Assembly (NCBI GenBank): GCA_913063375.1
Contig: CAJXXR010000007.1
Location: 1 to 64,000, forward strand
Direction of reading: 5' to 3'
DNA from: an uncultured Flavobacteriales bacterium
Lineage (GTDB): Bacteria > Bacteroidota > Bacteroidia > Flavobacteriales > CAJXXR01
Length of the DNA: 64,000 nt
The notes under the pieces are model-generated. The model made no database searches, was not told the origin of the DNA, and was given only the letters and a program-made list of their open reading frames with translations. Position numbers and translations under genes: made by a program. Below are positions 26,997-35,640 of this stretch, one piece after another (the first letter of the stretch is position 1; each line of letters opens with the position of its first letter).

Positions 26997-29399
26997 TTAT
27001 TCATACTTTATTACCTTTATTGGATCTGATCTAAACAATTGATAACTATGGATTAACACAACAATCATTACAACCAAAATATTTAATAGAAGTGATAGTA
27101 CAAATGGTAAATAATCCAATGTTATACTTTCTGCAAATTGACTCAACCAATCATTGATTAATGGAATAGATATAGCAGCCGATAGTACTGCTGAAATAAA
27201 TACCAAACCGATAAACTCTTTAGACATCAGTTTAAAAATATCTATCCATTCTGCACCAAATACTTTTCGAATCCCCATCTCCTTTTTCTTTTGTTCTGAC
27301 AAAAAGGAAATAAGACCTACCAAGCCTAGTAGCGCAATCAAAATGGATAGCAAGCTAAATAATGCTGCCAATACACCTAGTTTCTTCTCACCTTCATAAA
27401 GGGATTCAATATCCTCATCCATAAAGGAATAACTCAAAGGTCTATTATTGGTATGTGCTTTCCACAATCCCTCTACCTCTTCAATTAATCGAGGTAAATC
27501 CGAGGTATTAAATCGTATAGCAATATATCTTGTAAAGAAGGCTCTTCCTCCTTCCGTTTCTTTCATATTTAATACGAGTGGCTTAATCTCATTATGCAAG
27601 GAGGTAAAATTGAAATCTTTGAATACCCCAACAATTTTTTCTTGACCTTGTAAGGACGAAAAACGTTTCCCTAATGCTTCCTCATTTGTCCAACCCATTT
27701 GTCTTACCATCGCTTCATTTATCAAAATGGCCTCCATCTCATCAGAAGTATGCTCTGGACTATAATCCCTACCAGTAACAATGGGTACATTAAAAGTTGT
27801 CAAAAAATGGTGACGAACAATCATTGTGGGAAAAAAGTGCCATTTTTCTGGGTCCCTACCTTCTGGGTGAAATTCATGATTATTATGATCTGTTCCCAAA
27901 ATATATTCCATTCCAGTAACCGATTCCACATCTTTGATATTCTTTAACTCAGCGGTAAAGGCCTTGTATTTTCGAACTACAGGAGATTGTGAAATCTTCA
28001 CAACCATAACGGACTCTTTATTGAAACCTAAATCAGATTGCTGCATATGCTGCCATTGAAAATAGACTACAGCTGTTCCTATCAGTAAAATTGAGGATAC
28101 CGTAAACTGAATACCCACTAGCAGTTTTCTTGCTTTCGAATTTTTCCCAAAATCACTAAAATTCTCTTTTAATATCTTAATTGGTCGAATAGCTGTTAAA
28201 AGTAAAGCAGGATATATACCGGCTATAACACCTAATACCAATCCAAAAAGCACCCAAATTAACCAGCCACCATCACTCAATAGCTGTGATAAACTTAAAG
28301 AACGATCTACCAAATTATTGAAGAATGGCAAGGCATTCTCAACTAAACAAAAAGAAAAAAGTAAGGCTAAAAAGGTCCAAAAGGTGGATTCAACCAAAAA
28401 CTGAACAATCAACTGAGTCCTACTAGACCCCAAAACCTTCCGCATGGCAATTTCTCGCCCTCTACCTGCTGCTGTTGCTGTGGTAAGATTAATATAATTG
28501 ATTAGTGCAATTAGTAAAATGAAAGTAGCAATTACCAATAATATATATACATAGGTAGCCTTTGAATTTGGTGCAATCTCAAAATCTAAATCCGAATACA
28601 AATGAATGGATTCTAAATTCTGAAGACCTAAAGAAATATTGTCCTTTTCAGCGTCAAAGAAATGAGAAGAAACAAATGCGGGTAATTTTTCTTCCAATTG
28701 CCAAGCCTTAGCATTCTCCTTTAATAAGATATAGGTCCAGCATGGATTCCATACCCATGAATTGATTTCAGACCCTCTTAGTTTTCTAATTGTAGAAATA
28801 GAGGTTAATACATCAAATCTAAAATGAGATTGAGCCGGAATATCTTCAAATATAGCACGTACTTCAAACTTTACTTGATCATCTACTTGAATAATCTGTC
28901 CAATTGGATTGGCATCTCCAAAGTACTTTTTGGCAGCAGAACTAGACAAGGCCATACTCATTGGCTTATCCAAGGCATTACTATCCCCTTGAATAATCGG
29001 AATATCGAAAATATCGAATACCGTGGAATCTACCATGAAATACTTACTCTCCGTAAAAACCTGGTCTTCTATACGTAAGGTATGTTCATCTACCTGCCCA
29101 TTGAAAAAACGAGTACTCGATTCAATTAATTCAGGGTAAGCTTCTTTAATCGCTTTAGATACGGGGAAGGGACAACTCGAAGCATTTTCATCTGCTCCAT
29201 CCATTTCCAGGTGGCCAACAACCCTATATATTCTTTCAGAATTGGAATGGTATTTATCGTATTTATATTCGTTTAATACATACAATACTATCAATATGCA
29301 AGCTCCCAAACCTATGGCCAAACCAACTAGATTCAGTAAAGAATACAGTAGATTCTTTCTAAAATTCCGAAGTGCTATTTTAAGATATTGTCTAAACAT
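26997..29399 (-). CDS. MacB/FtsX-type ABC transporter permease (first)
   Basis: An 800-residue permease with the same tandem layout as the second one: N-terminal helix (about 20-42), periplasmic core, three helices near 285-410, and a C-terminal FtsX block ending in DPIKVIKYE. The segments YINLTTATAAGRGREIAMRKVLG-like and EMGIRKVFGAEW mark the coupling helices of both halves. The two permeases are clear paralogues and may form a heterodimer. The start codon overlaps the adaptor gene's stop. Confidence 0.88.
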   Translation of the reverse strand: MFRQYLKIALRNFRKNLLYSLLNLVGLAIGLGACILIVLYVLNEYKYDKYHSNSERIYRVVGHLEMDGADENASSCPFPVSKAIKEAYPELIESSTRFFNGQVDEHTLRIEDQVFTESKYFMVDSTVFDIFDIPIIQGDSNALDKPMSMALSSSAAKKYFGDANPIGQIIQVDDQVKFEVRAIFEDIPAQSHFRFDVLTSISTIRKLRGSEINSWVWNPCWTYILLKENAKAWQLEEKLPAFVSSHFFDAEKDNISLGLQNLESIHLYSDLDFEIAPNSKATYVYILLVIATFILLIALINYINLTTATAAGRGREIAMRKVLGSSRTQLIVQFLVESTFWTFLALLFSFCLVENALPFFNNLVDRSLSLSQLLSDGGWLIWVLFGLVLGVIAGIYPALLLTAIRPIKILKENFSDFGKNSKARKLLVGIQFTVSSILLIGTAVVYFQWQHMQQSDLGFNKESVMVVKISQSPVVRKYKAFTAELKNIKDVESVTGMEYILGTDHNNHEFHPEGRDPEKWHFFPTMIVRHHFLTTFNVPIVTGRDYSPEHTSDEMEAILINEAMVRQMGWTNEEALGKRFSSLQGQEKIVGVFKDFNFTSLHNEIKPLVLNMKETEGGRAFFTRYIAIRFNTSDLPRLIEEVEGLWKAHTNNRPLSYSFMDEDIESLYEGEKKLGVLAALFSLLSILIALLGLVGLISFLSEQKKKEMGIRKVFGAEWIDIFKLMSKEFIGLVFISAVLSAAISIPLINDWLSQFAESITLDYLPFVLSLLLNILVVMIVVLIHSYQLFRSDPIKVIKYE

Positions 29400-30643
29400 T
29401 ATTCAAGGTTTAATTCATCCGAATTATTGAAATGATCGTATCCAGAAACTATAATTCTATCTCCAGCTTCTAGCCCGCTTTTAATTTCAAAATAGGATGG
29501 GTTTTGACGACCTATCTGAATATCTACCTTATAGGCTGTATTTCCTTCCTTATTCAATTTATATACCCACTGTCCACCCGTAGATTGGTAAAACCTCCCT
29601 CTTGTCAATAAACGCGCATCGGTAGAAGCTCCTAACTCTAACCTCAATGAAATACTTTGTCCTCGACGAATATTTGCAGGTATGTCTTTTTCAAAAAATA
29701 ATTCCACAATAAAATTCCCATTACTTACTTCAGGAAATATTTTCTTAACAATCAACACATAACTATGGTTGCCTATTTCCAAACTTGCCTTTTGTCCAAG
29801 TTGAACACGCGAGACATAGAATTCATCAACATTCGCTCTAATTTTAAAAGAAGATAAATCATCGATTTGACCAATAGTTGCTCCAGGAGAAATATTTAAA
29901 CCTAGCTCCGCTCTTAATGCAGACAACTGTCCATCAGCAGGCGCTTTAACAATTAAGTTTTTCAAACTATTCTCTATATAGTCCAGACTTCTTTGTAGCA
30001 TTTCCATAGAAGAATTCAATTGACCCTCCTGCATTTCTCTTAATTTCTTATCCGAGGCTAATTTTTCGATTAAAACATCCCGGTTAGCCTTAAGGTAAAT
30101 AAGTCGATCACTAACATCATCAAAATCCTTTTGAGAGATAAGATCCTCCGCAAATAGGACTTCCATTCTTTTAAATTCCTTTCCTTGAATTTTGATATTG
30201 TATTCTGATGAAACCCATTGATCTTTTAATACCAAGCTCTGATTCTCCATGGCTACCTTAGAATTTCTAAGGTTATTAATTTGATCTAAAATTTGGGATT
30301 CACGATTCATGAAGTTTAACTGTAAAGAGGTATTGGCTAACCTTAGAATGGGGTCTCCTTGTTTTAAAAAGCTTCCGTCTTCAACAAAAATTTCTTCAAT
30401 TCGCCCACCTTCTTCTGCTCCAACAAAAAATGTTTCTATTGGTAATACACTTCCAGTAACAGAAACAAACTCTTGAAACTTACCATCTATCACTTCCGCA
30501 ATTCTCAGTCGCTCCGAAGCAACCTTAAGACTTTTACCCCCAGAATTGAAAAAGAATCCATACATCAATCCACAAGCAATTACAATCACTAAGTATTGCC
30601 AAGCAGTAAGTTTAAATTTTTTCTTTGCTATTACTCTATCCAT
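29399..30643 (-). CDS. Periplasmic adaptor (HlyD/MacA-like) of the ABC operon
   Basis: A 414-residue membrane fusion protein. One N-terminal helix (about 15-32) is followed by a split lipoyl/barrel-sandwich domain (about 60-110 and 220-260, with VKAPADGQLSAL), a long helical hairpin between them (about 105-215), and a beta-barrel domain. It would connect the FtsX permeases to an outer-membrane exit duct, but no TolC gene is adjacent. It is the first gene of a four-gene operon whose upstream DNA holds two palindromes and a sigma-54-like promoter. Confidence 0.87.
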   Translation of the reverse strand: MDRVIAKKKFKLTAWQYLVIVIACGLMYGFFFNSGGKSLKVASERLRIAEVIDGKFQEFVSVTGSVLPIETFFVGAEEGGRIEEIFVEDGSFLKQGDPILRLANTSLQLNFMNRESQILDQINNLRNSKVAMENQSLVLKDQWVSSEYNIKIQGKEFKRMEVLFAEDLISQKDFDDVSDRLIYLKANRDVLIEKLASDKKLREMQEGQLNSSMEMLQRSLDYIENSLKNLIVKAPADGQLSALRAELGLNISPGATIGQIDDLSSFKIRANVDEFYVSRVQLGQKASLEIGNHSYVLIVKKIFPEVSNGNFIVELFFEKDIPANIRRGQSISLRLELGASTDARLLTRGRFYQSTGGQWVYKLNKEGNTAYKVDIQIGRQNPSYFEIKSGLEAGDRIIVSGYDHFNNSDELNLE

Positions 30644-30740
30644 GTTTCTTCTTTTCGATTTACTGGTTTCTCCATATACATGAAGAAACCAGATAAATCC
30701 TCTAATAACAACATATAGTAAAAAACTATACTAATGGCTA

Positions 30741-30757
30741 TACCAAAGACTTGCCAA
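30741..30757 (-). promoter_or_regulatory. Possible sigma-54 promoter of the ABC operon
   Basis: On the minus strand TTGGCAAGTCTTTGGTA resembles the -24/-12 pattern TTGGCAcg-N4-TTGCA. The -24 part matches well; the -12 part is weaker (TGGT for TTGC). It lies about 98 bases upstream of the adaptor start, with palindromes further upstream as expected for enhancer-binding sites. Confidence 0.35.
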
Positions 30758-30807
30758 AACCATAACCTCCCATTAATCAAGGGATTCAACACATACTACA
30801 ATTAAAT

Positions 30808-30828
30808 ACTGTTCCAAAAGGGAACAGT
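30808..30828. promoter_or_regulatory. Perfect 8-bp inverted repeat (operator-like)
   Basis: Arms ACTGTTCC and GGAACAGT are separated by AAAAG. There is no T-run on either side, so it is a protein-binding site candidate rather than a terminator. It lies between the divergent adaptor and acyl-CoA synthetase genes. Confidence 0.55.
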
Positions 30829-30833
30829 TAGGC

Positions 30834-30848
30834 GTACCATATAGGTAC
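30834..30848. promoter_or_regulatory. Second inverted repeat, GTACC-N5-GGTAC
   Basis: GTACCATATAGGTAC is a perfect 5-5-5 palindrome six bases from the first one. It may be a separate operator or a chance AT-rich palindrome. Confidence 0.35.
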
Positions 30849-30922
30849 ATATGTCCTATAAAGTATTTTTAAAATTTGCTACGAACATGATTTCTGTTCT
30901 GTTTTTACTTGATGATTCAAAA

Positions 30923-30930
30923 TATCTTTG
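30923..30930 (+). promoter_or_regulatory. -7 element of the acyl-CoA synthetase gene
   Basis: TATCTTTG is an exact TAnnTTTG match ending 17 bases before the ATG at 30948. It rules out the in-frame ATG at 30909, which lies upstream of it. Confidence 0.6.
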
Positions 30931-30947
30931 AGTTTCAATCTAGGATT

Positions 30948-33005
30948 ATGATCAATCAGGAATTAATTGCACCAAGAAGTATCGCCGTTATTGGAGGATC
31001 CAATAATATTCAAAAGCCAGGTGGTAAAATTGTACAAAACATTTTAGCCAGTCCTTTTGAGGGAGAACTATATGTAATTAATCCTAGTAATACGCTTGTC
31101 CAAGGAATGACCACCTTCCCTGATATATATTGTGCGCCAAAATGTGACTTGGCCATTTTAGCCATAGCCGCTAAAGATTGTGTCCTTGCTGTAGAAGAAC
31201 TCATTAAAAGAGATACCAAAGCTTTTATAATAATATCTGCAGGCTTTGGAGAAGAATCTCCATTAGGAGCAGAATATGAAGATAAACTGACCAAAATGGT
31301 GCAAGATGCGAATGGCTGCTTGATAGGCCCCAATTGCATTGGATTGATCAATAAAAATTACCACGGTGTATTTACTACTCCAATTCCCAAGGTAACCAGT
31401 CAAGGTATGGATTTCGTATCTAGCTCTGGCGCCACTGCTGTTTTCATTATGGAAAGAGCCATGTTATTGGGTATGCAGTTCAATAGTGTATTTTCCGTAG
31501 GAAATGCAGCACAAACACCAATAGAAGATGTTTTAGAATACTGGGACAATAGCTTTGACCCAACCTTGAGTTCAAAAATTAAACTCATGTATATAGAAAG
31601 CATTTCAGATGCTTCCAAAGTATTAAAACACGCACGCTCTCTTATCAAAAAAGGATGTAAGATTGCTGCTATAAAATCAGGAGTATCAGTTGCCGGATCA
31701 AGGGCAGCCTCTTCGCATACAGGAGCAATGGCAAGTAGTGACTCCGCAGTTCGAGGGCTATTTAGAAAGGCAGGAATAGTATATTGTTCTAGTAGGGAAG
31801 AATTGATTGCCGTAGCTTCTGTATTTAGCTACCCTGAATTAAAAGGTAATAATATTGCCGTAATCACCCATGCTGGAGGACCAGCAGTGATGTTGACCGA
31901 TGTACTTTCTAAAGGAGGAATGCAAGTTCCTGAAATAAAAGGGCCAAAGGCAGATGAATTACTTGGGAAATTATCACCAGGATCTTCTATTAGCAACCCT
32001 ATTGATTTTTTAGCAACAGGTAATGCTGAACAATTAGGAACCATCATAGATTATGTAAATAATGAATTTCATGAAATTGATGGTATTTGTGTGGTATTTG
32101 GAAGTTCAGGACTTTTTAAGGTAGATGAAGTATATAAAGTGCTCAACGACAAAATGAAGAGTACTGAAAAACCAATTTACCCAGTTCTCCCTTCACTTAT
32201 AAATGCTGCCGAAGAAGTCGATCGTTTTATTGAAAATGGACATATTAACTTTCCTGATGAGGTAAATCTTGGAGAAGCAATTTCTCAAGTAAGAAAACAG
32301 TTAGGGAATCCCCTACCGGATATTTTCGATAAACCTTCCATCGATAAGACAGAAATTGACAGAATTATAGGAACAGCCAAAGAAGGCTATTTATCACCGG
32401 ATGAAGTCAAAGGGCTTTTAGATGCCGCAGGTATCCCAAGAGTAAAGGAAAAAGTAGTTTCCTCAGCCAAAGAAGCCTTAGATACAGCAAAAGATTTTGG
32501 CTATCCTTTAGTAATGAAGGTAGTTGGCCCTATTCATAAAAGTGATGTAGGCGGTGTAGTTTTGAACATACGCGAAGATATCACCGTTCAAAATGAATTT
32601 GATAGAATGATTGAAATCCCAGAAACTACTGGAATTTTAATGCAGCAAATGCTTTCTGGAAGAGAACTCTTTGCCGGCGCCATTGCAGAACCCCAATTCG
32701 GTCACCAGGTGATGGCTGGACTAGGTGGGATATTTATAGAAATACTACACGATATCCAATCGGGTCTCGCACCTTTATCCTTGACAGAAATAGACCTTAT
32801 GTTACACAGATTAAAAGGCTATCAATTACTAGAAGGAATCCGAGGGCAAGATGGTATAAACATAAACATCTTTAAAGATATTATTACTAGACTCTCTGCT
32901 TTAGTAGAGTATTGTCCATCTATTAAGGAAATGGATCTCAACCCACTATTGGGGAAACCCGATTCCGTCATCGCGGTAGATGCCAGAATCCGAATTGAAA
33001 AATAA
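30948..33005 (+). CDS. ADP-forming acyl/acetyl-CoA synthetase
   Basis: A fused alpha-beta NDP-forming acyl-CoA synthetase of 685 residues. The CoA-binding Rossmann domain starts at SIAVIGGSNNIQKPGG, two succinyl-CoA-ligase-like domains follow with the active-site His in SSHTGA (near residue 257), and the C-terminal ATP-grasp domain (about 470-685) has MKVVGPIHKSDVGGV. It interconverts acyl-CoA, ADP and phosphate with acid, CoA and ATP, giving substrate-level ATP from acetyl-CoA or related thioesters. The start at 30948 fits the promoter element and the usual family N-terminus. It is monocistronic. Confidence 0.92.
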   Translation: MINQELIAPRSIAVIGGSNNIQKPGGKIVQNILASPFEGELYVINPSNTLVQGMTTFPDIYCAPKCDLAILAIAAKDCVLAVEELIKRDTKAFIIISAGFGEESPLGAEYEDKLTKMVQDANGCLIGPNCIGLINKNYHGVFTTPIPKVTSQGMDFVSSSGATAVFIMERAMLLGMQFNSVFSVGNAAQTPIEDVLEYWDNSFDPTLSSKIKLMYIESISDASKVLKHARSLIKKGCKIAAIKSGVSVAGSRAASSHTGAMASSDSAVRGLFRKAGIVYCSSREELIAVASVFSYPELKGNNIAVITHAGGPAVMLTDVLSKGGMQVPEIKGPKADELLGKLSPGSSISNPIDFLATGNAEQLGTIIDYVNNEFHEIDGICVVFGSSGLFKVDEVYKVLNDKMKSTEKPIYPVLPSLINAAEEVDRFIENGHINFPDEVNLGEAISQVRKQLGNPLPDIFDKPSIDKTEIDRIIGTAKEGYLSPDEVKGLLDAAGIPRVKEKVVSSAKEALDTAKDFGYPLVMKVVGPIHKSDVGGVVLNIREDITVQNEFDRMIEIPETTGILMQQMLSGRELFAGAIAEPQFGHQVMAGLGGIFIEILHDIQSGLAPLSLTEIDLMLHRLKGYQLLEGIRGQDGININIFKDIITRLSALVEYCPSIKEMDLNPLLGKPDSVIAVDARIRIEK

Positions 33006-33040
33006 AAAAAGAGGAAGCTAATTAGCTTCCTCTTTTTTTT
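33004..33040 (+). terminator. Intrinsic terminator of the acyl-CoA synthetase gene
   Basis: A near-perfect palindrome centred on GAAGCTAATTAGCTTC, flanked by a seven-A run and an eight-T run, directly after the stop codon. Confidence 0.9.
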
Positions 33041-33097
33041 GTCCTAAACCATTCACATCAAGTACAATAACACTCAAATAGTAAGACAAACACTACA

Positions 33098-33142
33098 TAA
33101 TGTAAAGTTAACTTGACATTATGTAAAATTTACTTAACTTTG
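33098..33142 (+). promoter_or_regulatory. Promoter with tandem operator of the membrane protein-XRE operon
   Basis: TTG at 33113-33115 and TAACTTTG at 33135-33142 have a 19-base spacer, a textbook Bacteroidota promoter. Two imperfect direct repeats cover it: TAATGTAAAGTTAACTTGA (33098-33116) and TTATGTAAAATTTACTTAA (33119-33137). They match at 15 of 19 positions and are offset by 21 bases, two helical turns. Each contains a palindromic core (AAGTTAACTT; GTAAAATTTAC). Autorepression by the XRE protein encoded downstream is the obvious reading. Confidence 0.7.
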
Positions 33143-33166
33143 ATTCAACCTTTAAATATTGAAATC

Positions 33167-33640
33167 ATGAAGAGTAATTATCTATTTGACTATAAGTACA
33201 AAAAGTGGGGCTGGATTTTAGTTTTACCTTCCGCAACTTTAGGATTAATTTCCCAACATGTAAATTGGCTGAAAGTACCTGTTTTTTCGTTTTTCCACAC
33301 AAAATTTCTAAACGATGAACCGAAATTAAAATTGGTGCAAATAATTGAAAATCCAATATTGGATGAATTAGCAACATTTGGCTTAATAATAGGATGCATC
33401 TGGATAGCATTATCGAAAGAAAAAATTGAAGATGAATTTATAGCACAAACCCGCTTAAATTCGTTAGTTTGGTCAGTATATGTACACTACGGTCTCTTAT
33501 TGTTATTAACCCTTTTTATTTATGATATTAATTATCTTTCGGTCTTAATATATGCACCTTTTGCTTTTCTTATCTTTTTTCTTTTGAGGTTTAAATACAC
33601 CTTATATAAAAACAAAAAACAGATTGGCGATGAAGAATAA
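33167..33640 (+). CDS. Four-helix membrane protein paired with an XRE regulator
   Basis: A 157-residue protein from the ATG at 33167 (MKSNYLFDYK). Hydrophobic helices are at about residues 16-32, 63-80, 98-116 and 119-138, and the tail is basic (LYKNKKQIGDEE). It overlaps the following XRE regulator gene by 11 bases. A small membrane protein followed by a short Cro/CI-like regulator is a recurring bacterial pair, but I know no established function. An in-frame start at 33113 exists but would overlap the promoter, so it is rejected. Confidence 0.75.
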   Translation: MKSNYLFDYKYKKWGWILVLPSATLGLISQHVNWLKVPVFSFFHTKFLNDEPKLKLVQIIENPILDELATFGLIIGCIWIALSKEKIEDEFIAQTRLNSLVWSVYVHYGLLLLLTLFIYDINYLSVLIYAPFAFLIFFLLRFKYTLYKNKKQIGDEE

Positions 33641-33830
33641 TATAAAAGTACAACGCGCCATGAGAAACATGACGCAAGCAGACTTAGCCAAAAAAATTAG
33701 TGTAAGCAGGCAAACCATTAATGCAATGGAAGGAAATAAATATGTTCCTTCTACCATACTAGCATTAAAAATTGCTAGACTATTTGAAAAGCAAGTAGAA
33801 GAAATATTTGAATTAGATGCGGAGGATTAA
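33630..33830 (+). CDS. XRE/Cro-CI family regulator, 66 residues
   Basis: A compact HTH-only regulator: the helix-turn-helix is MTQADLAKKISVSRQTINAM-like, with the recognition helix around SRQTINAME, followed by NKYVPSTILALKIARLF, typical of small YozG/Cro-type proteins. Translation is coupled to the membrane protein gene (overlap of 11 bases). It likely binds the tandem repeats over the operon promoter. Its last codons form the left arm of a terminator shared with the convergent DUF3817-like gene. Confidence 0.9.
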   Translation: MKNNIKVQRAMRNMTQADLAKKISVSRQTINAMEGNKYVPSTILALKIARLFEKQVEEIFELDAED

Positions 33831-33847
33831 TTTACCTCCGCTTTTTT
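33819..33847. terminator. Terminator built from the 3' codons of two convergent genes
   Basis: A stem GCGGAGG / CCTCCGC with a nine-base loop and six following T residues. The left arm encodes the end of the XRE protein (Ala-Glu-Asp-stop) and the right arm encodes Ala-Glu-Val of the DUF3817-like protein on the other strand. The two genes overlap by four bases in the loop. Confidence 0.82.
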
Positions 33848-34138
33848 AAAAATCTTGTGATCAGCATAGAATGTTCCGAAAGGAATGATTGAAGCTACCA
33901 AAGCCCAAAACGTGGTCATAAAGCTCCACTTTACTTCACTTTTCATCATCAGAACGAGTGCGATATAGGCAATAAATAAAATACCATGTACCATCCCAAT
34001 CATCTGATTTGGACCAGGCATATCATACATATATTTCAATGGCATGGTAACGAACAAAATTACCAAGAAAGACAATCCTTCTAAAAAGGCCGTTATCCGT
34101 AATACTCCTACTCTACTTTTCAACATTTTTGCGATCAT
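33827..34138 (-). CDS. DUF3817-like membrane protein
   Basis: A 103-residue protein with three hydrophobic helices (about residues 16-34, 45-65 and 72-92). It carries the DUF3817 signature residues in FLEGLSFLVILFVTMPLKY, then PNQMIGMVHGILFIAY. Function is unknown; the family is widespread in Bacteroidota and Actinobacteria. A start four codons later (MLKSR, 34126) is also possible. A TAnnTTTG element lies 20-27 bases upstream of the first ATG. Confidence 0.82.
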   Translation of the reverse strand: MIAKMLKSRVGVLRITAFLEGLSFLVILFVTMPLKYMYDMPGPNQMIGMVHGILFIAYIALVLMMKSEVKWSFMTTFWALVASIIPFGTFYADHKIFKKAEVN

Positions 34139-34157
34139 ACTATAGGTTTTCTGCTTG

Positions 34158-34165
34158 CAAAATTA
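34158..34165 (-). promoter_or_regulatory. -7 element of the DUF3817-like gene
   Basis: TAATTTTG on the minus strand is an exact TAnnTTTG match, with a short predicted 5' leader. Confidence 0.5.
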
Positions 34166-34556
34166 CAGTAAAATGAACAAATAGAATTCGAAATTCATAG
34201 ATTTTATACTACCAGTAGATCGATTAAACCTATTCTTCATGCCTGCTAAAATATTTTTTAGATTTTTTTTTCGATGACTCGCTGCATCCCTTTTAAAATT
34301 GAGCGTATTTATACCATTTTTCACATACTGATTCCCTTCCCTATAAATACAGCAATATAGATTCGATATAGAATATTTAGTTTTCAATAATTCTTGGGTA
34401 TTTTAGTTATTCCTCTTATAAAAAACCCCATATATAAAAGTCCTAGAGCACTGATAGAGACTTGATTTACACATAATAATTAACGTATTTGTAAGTCTCA
34501 AAGATAGATTCGCGATCTAGAAATGGAATGAATTACTAATTTAAATATTGAATAAA
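34166..34556. other. AT-rich spacer
   Basis: About 390 bases. An open frame of some 70 codons on the minus strand has no motif or start context and I do not call it. No repeat or RNA gene is seen. Confidence 0.4.
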
Positions 34557-35018
34557 ATGAAAAATATATTCGCTTTTGCGTTATTGATAAGCTCATGTTT
34601 ATTAATTCATGCTGCAAACAAAAAAAATGAGATTCAAAAATTACCTTTTAATGAAAACTTACCCAATTCTATTGTAGCAAAAAAAAAGGTAACAACCCAC
34701 TTGCACGTTCGATTAGGCAGGCCACAAAAAGATTGCTACGGACTAGGTTTTTGCTATATCTCGTTTGATCGAAAATCTGAAACTATCTCAGATAGAACAA
34801 ATGCCATCATGATAACTGATCATGATACGAATAACACCACTTTGTATTTAAAAAACTTACAAGGGAAACAATTTTCAGGTTACTTCCATATCGATGAAGA
34901 AACACTGATTCATGAAAGATTAGGAACATTAATACCGAAAATTTACGAAATGGAAAGAATTGAAAAAGAAATTGAAGGTCAAACATTTCTATATAAAATT
35001 GTAATGAACTTGGAATAA
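34557..35018 (+). CDS. Small exported protein of unknown function
   Basis: A 153-residue protein from the ATG at 34557 (MKNIFAFAL). It has a clear signal peptide (cleavage near HAANKK) and a mature part with a basic His/Arg segment (THLHVRLGRPQKDCYG), a Cys pair about eight residues apart, and beta-strand-like DTNNTTLYLKNLQ. I do not recognise the family. The next gene, 66 bases downstream, is another small exported protein, so the two may be co-transcribed. Confidence 0.6.
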   Translation: MKNIFAFALLISSCLLIHAANKKNEIQKLPFNENLPNSIVAKKKVTTHLHVRLGRPQKDCYGLGFCYISFDRKSETISDRTNAIMITDHDTNNTTLYLKNLQGKQFSGYFHIDEETLIHERLGTLIPKIYEMERIEKEIEGQTFLYKIVMNLE

Positions 35019-35084
35019 CAGTAAGCGAATACAGAAATTGTATTTCCAACAATTTTATATGTTACATCAAATAAATCTACCAAA

Positions 35085-35612
35085 ATGAATAAGTTTTTTA
35101 GCACACTAGTCATTCTCTGCTGTATTTCATGCATTTATTTAAGGAAATCCTACTATACACATGAAGAGATTTTCAAATTTATAGAAAAAAGAGAAATACC
35201 AATTGAAGACTCTTTTTTAATGACAAAAGAAAGCCTTAAAAACACATTCCCCGATGGGAATATTTCATTTGATATGATTGGATTAAAGCTCTTTGATAAA
35301 TATAAAAACCAATTGGAAGTTAGTAGTGAGAATTGCTCAATTGAAAAAATTCAAAACACCAATAGTTTTGAGGATTTAAATATTCTTACTACAAATGAAT
35401 TGGATTTATACTATTCTTTATATCCTGGATTAAAAGAAAGGGTAGAAAAAAATGATAGTTATACACTTTTGGTATTATGGAGTGTAAAAGCAGGAAGAGT
35501 TGTCACAAATGACTTCATTAATCTAGCCAATGAAACCAATAGAGAAAATAATGCTCAAATCCTTTATATAAATACTGATGTAGATGAGGAATATTTTGCG
35601 AATTGGGATTAA
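35085..35612 (+). CDS. Small lipoprotein-like protein, possible degenerate thioredoxin fold
   Basis: A 175-residue protein with an N-terminal hydrophobic stretch rich in Cys (LVILCCISCIYL), suggesting a lipoprotein or a retained signal anchor. The last third, YTLLVLWSVKAGRVVTND, then AQILYINTDVDEEYF, has the strand-helix-strand spacing of TlpA-like thioredoxin domains. However, the CxxC position is occupied by non-cysteine residues. That resemblance is my own and weak. Otherwise the protein is unknown. A terminator follows. Confidence 0.55.
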   Translation: MNKFFSTLVILCCISCIYLRKSYYTHEEIFKFIEKREIPIEDSFLMTKESLKNTFPDGNISFDMIGLKLFDKYKNQLEVSSENCSIEKIQNTNSFEDLNILTTNELDLYYSLYPGLKERVEKNDSYTLLVLWSVKAGRVVTNDFINLANETNRENNAQILYINTDVDEEYFANWD

Positions 35613-35640
35613 CCGAGAAATCTTCAATTATTCAAATTAT

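Noticed and set aside
34163..34387. A 74-codon minus-strand frame
   Set aside because: It overlaps the promoter of the DUF3817-like gene and its composition fits non-coding AT-rich DNA.
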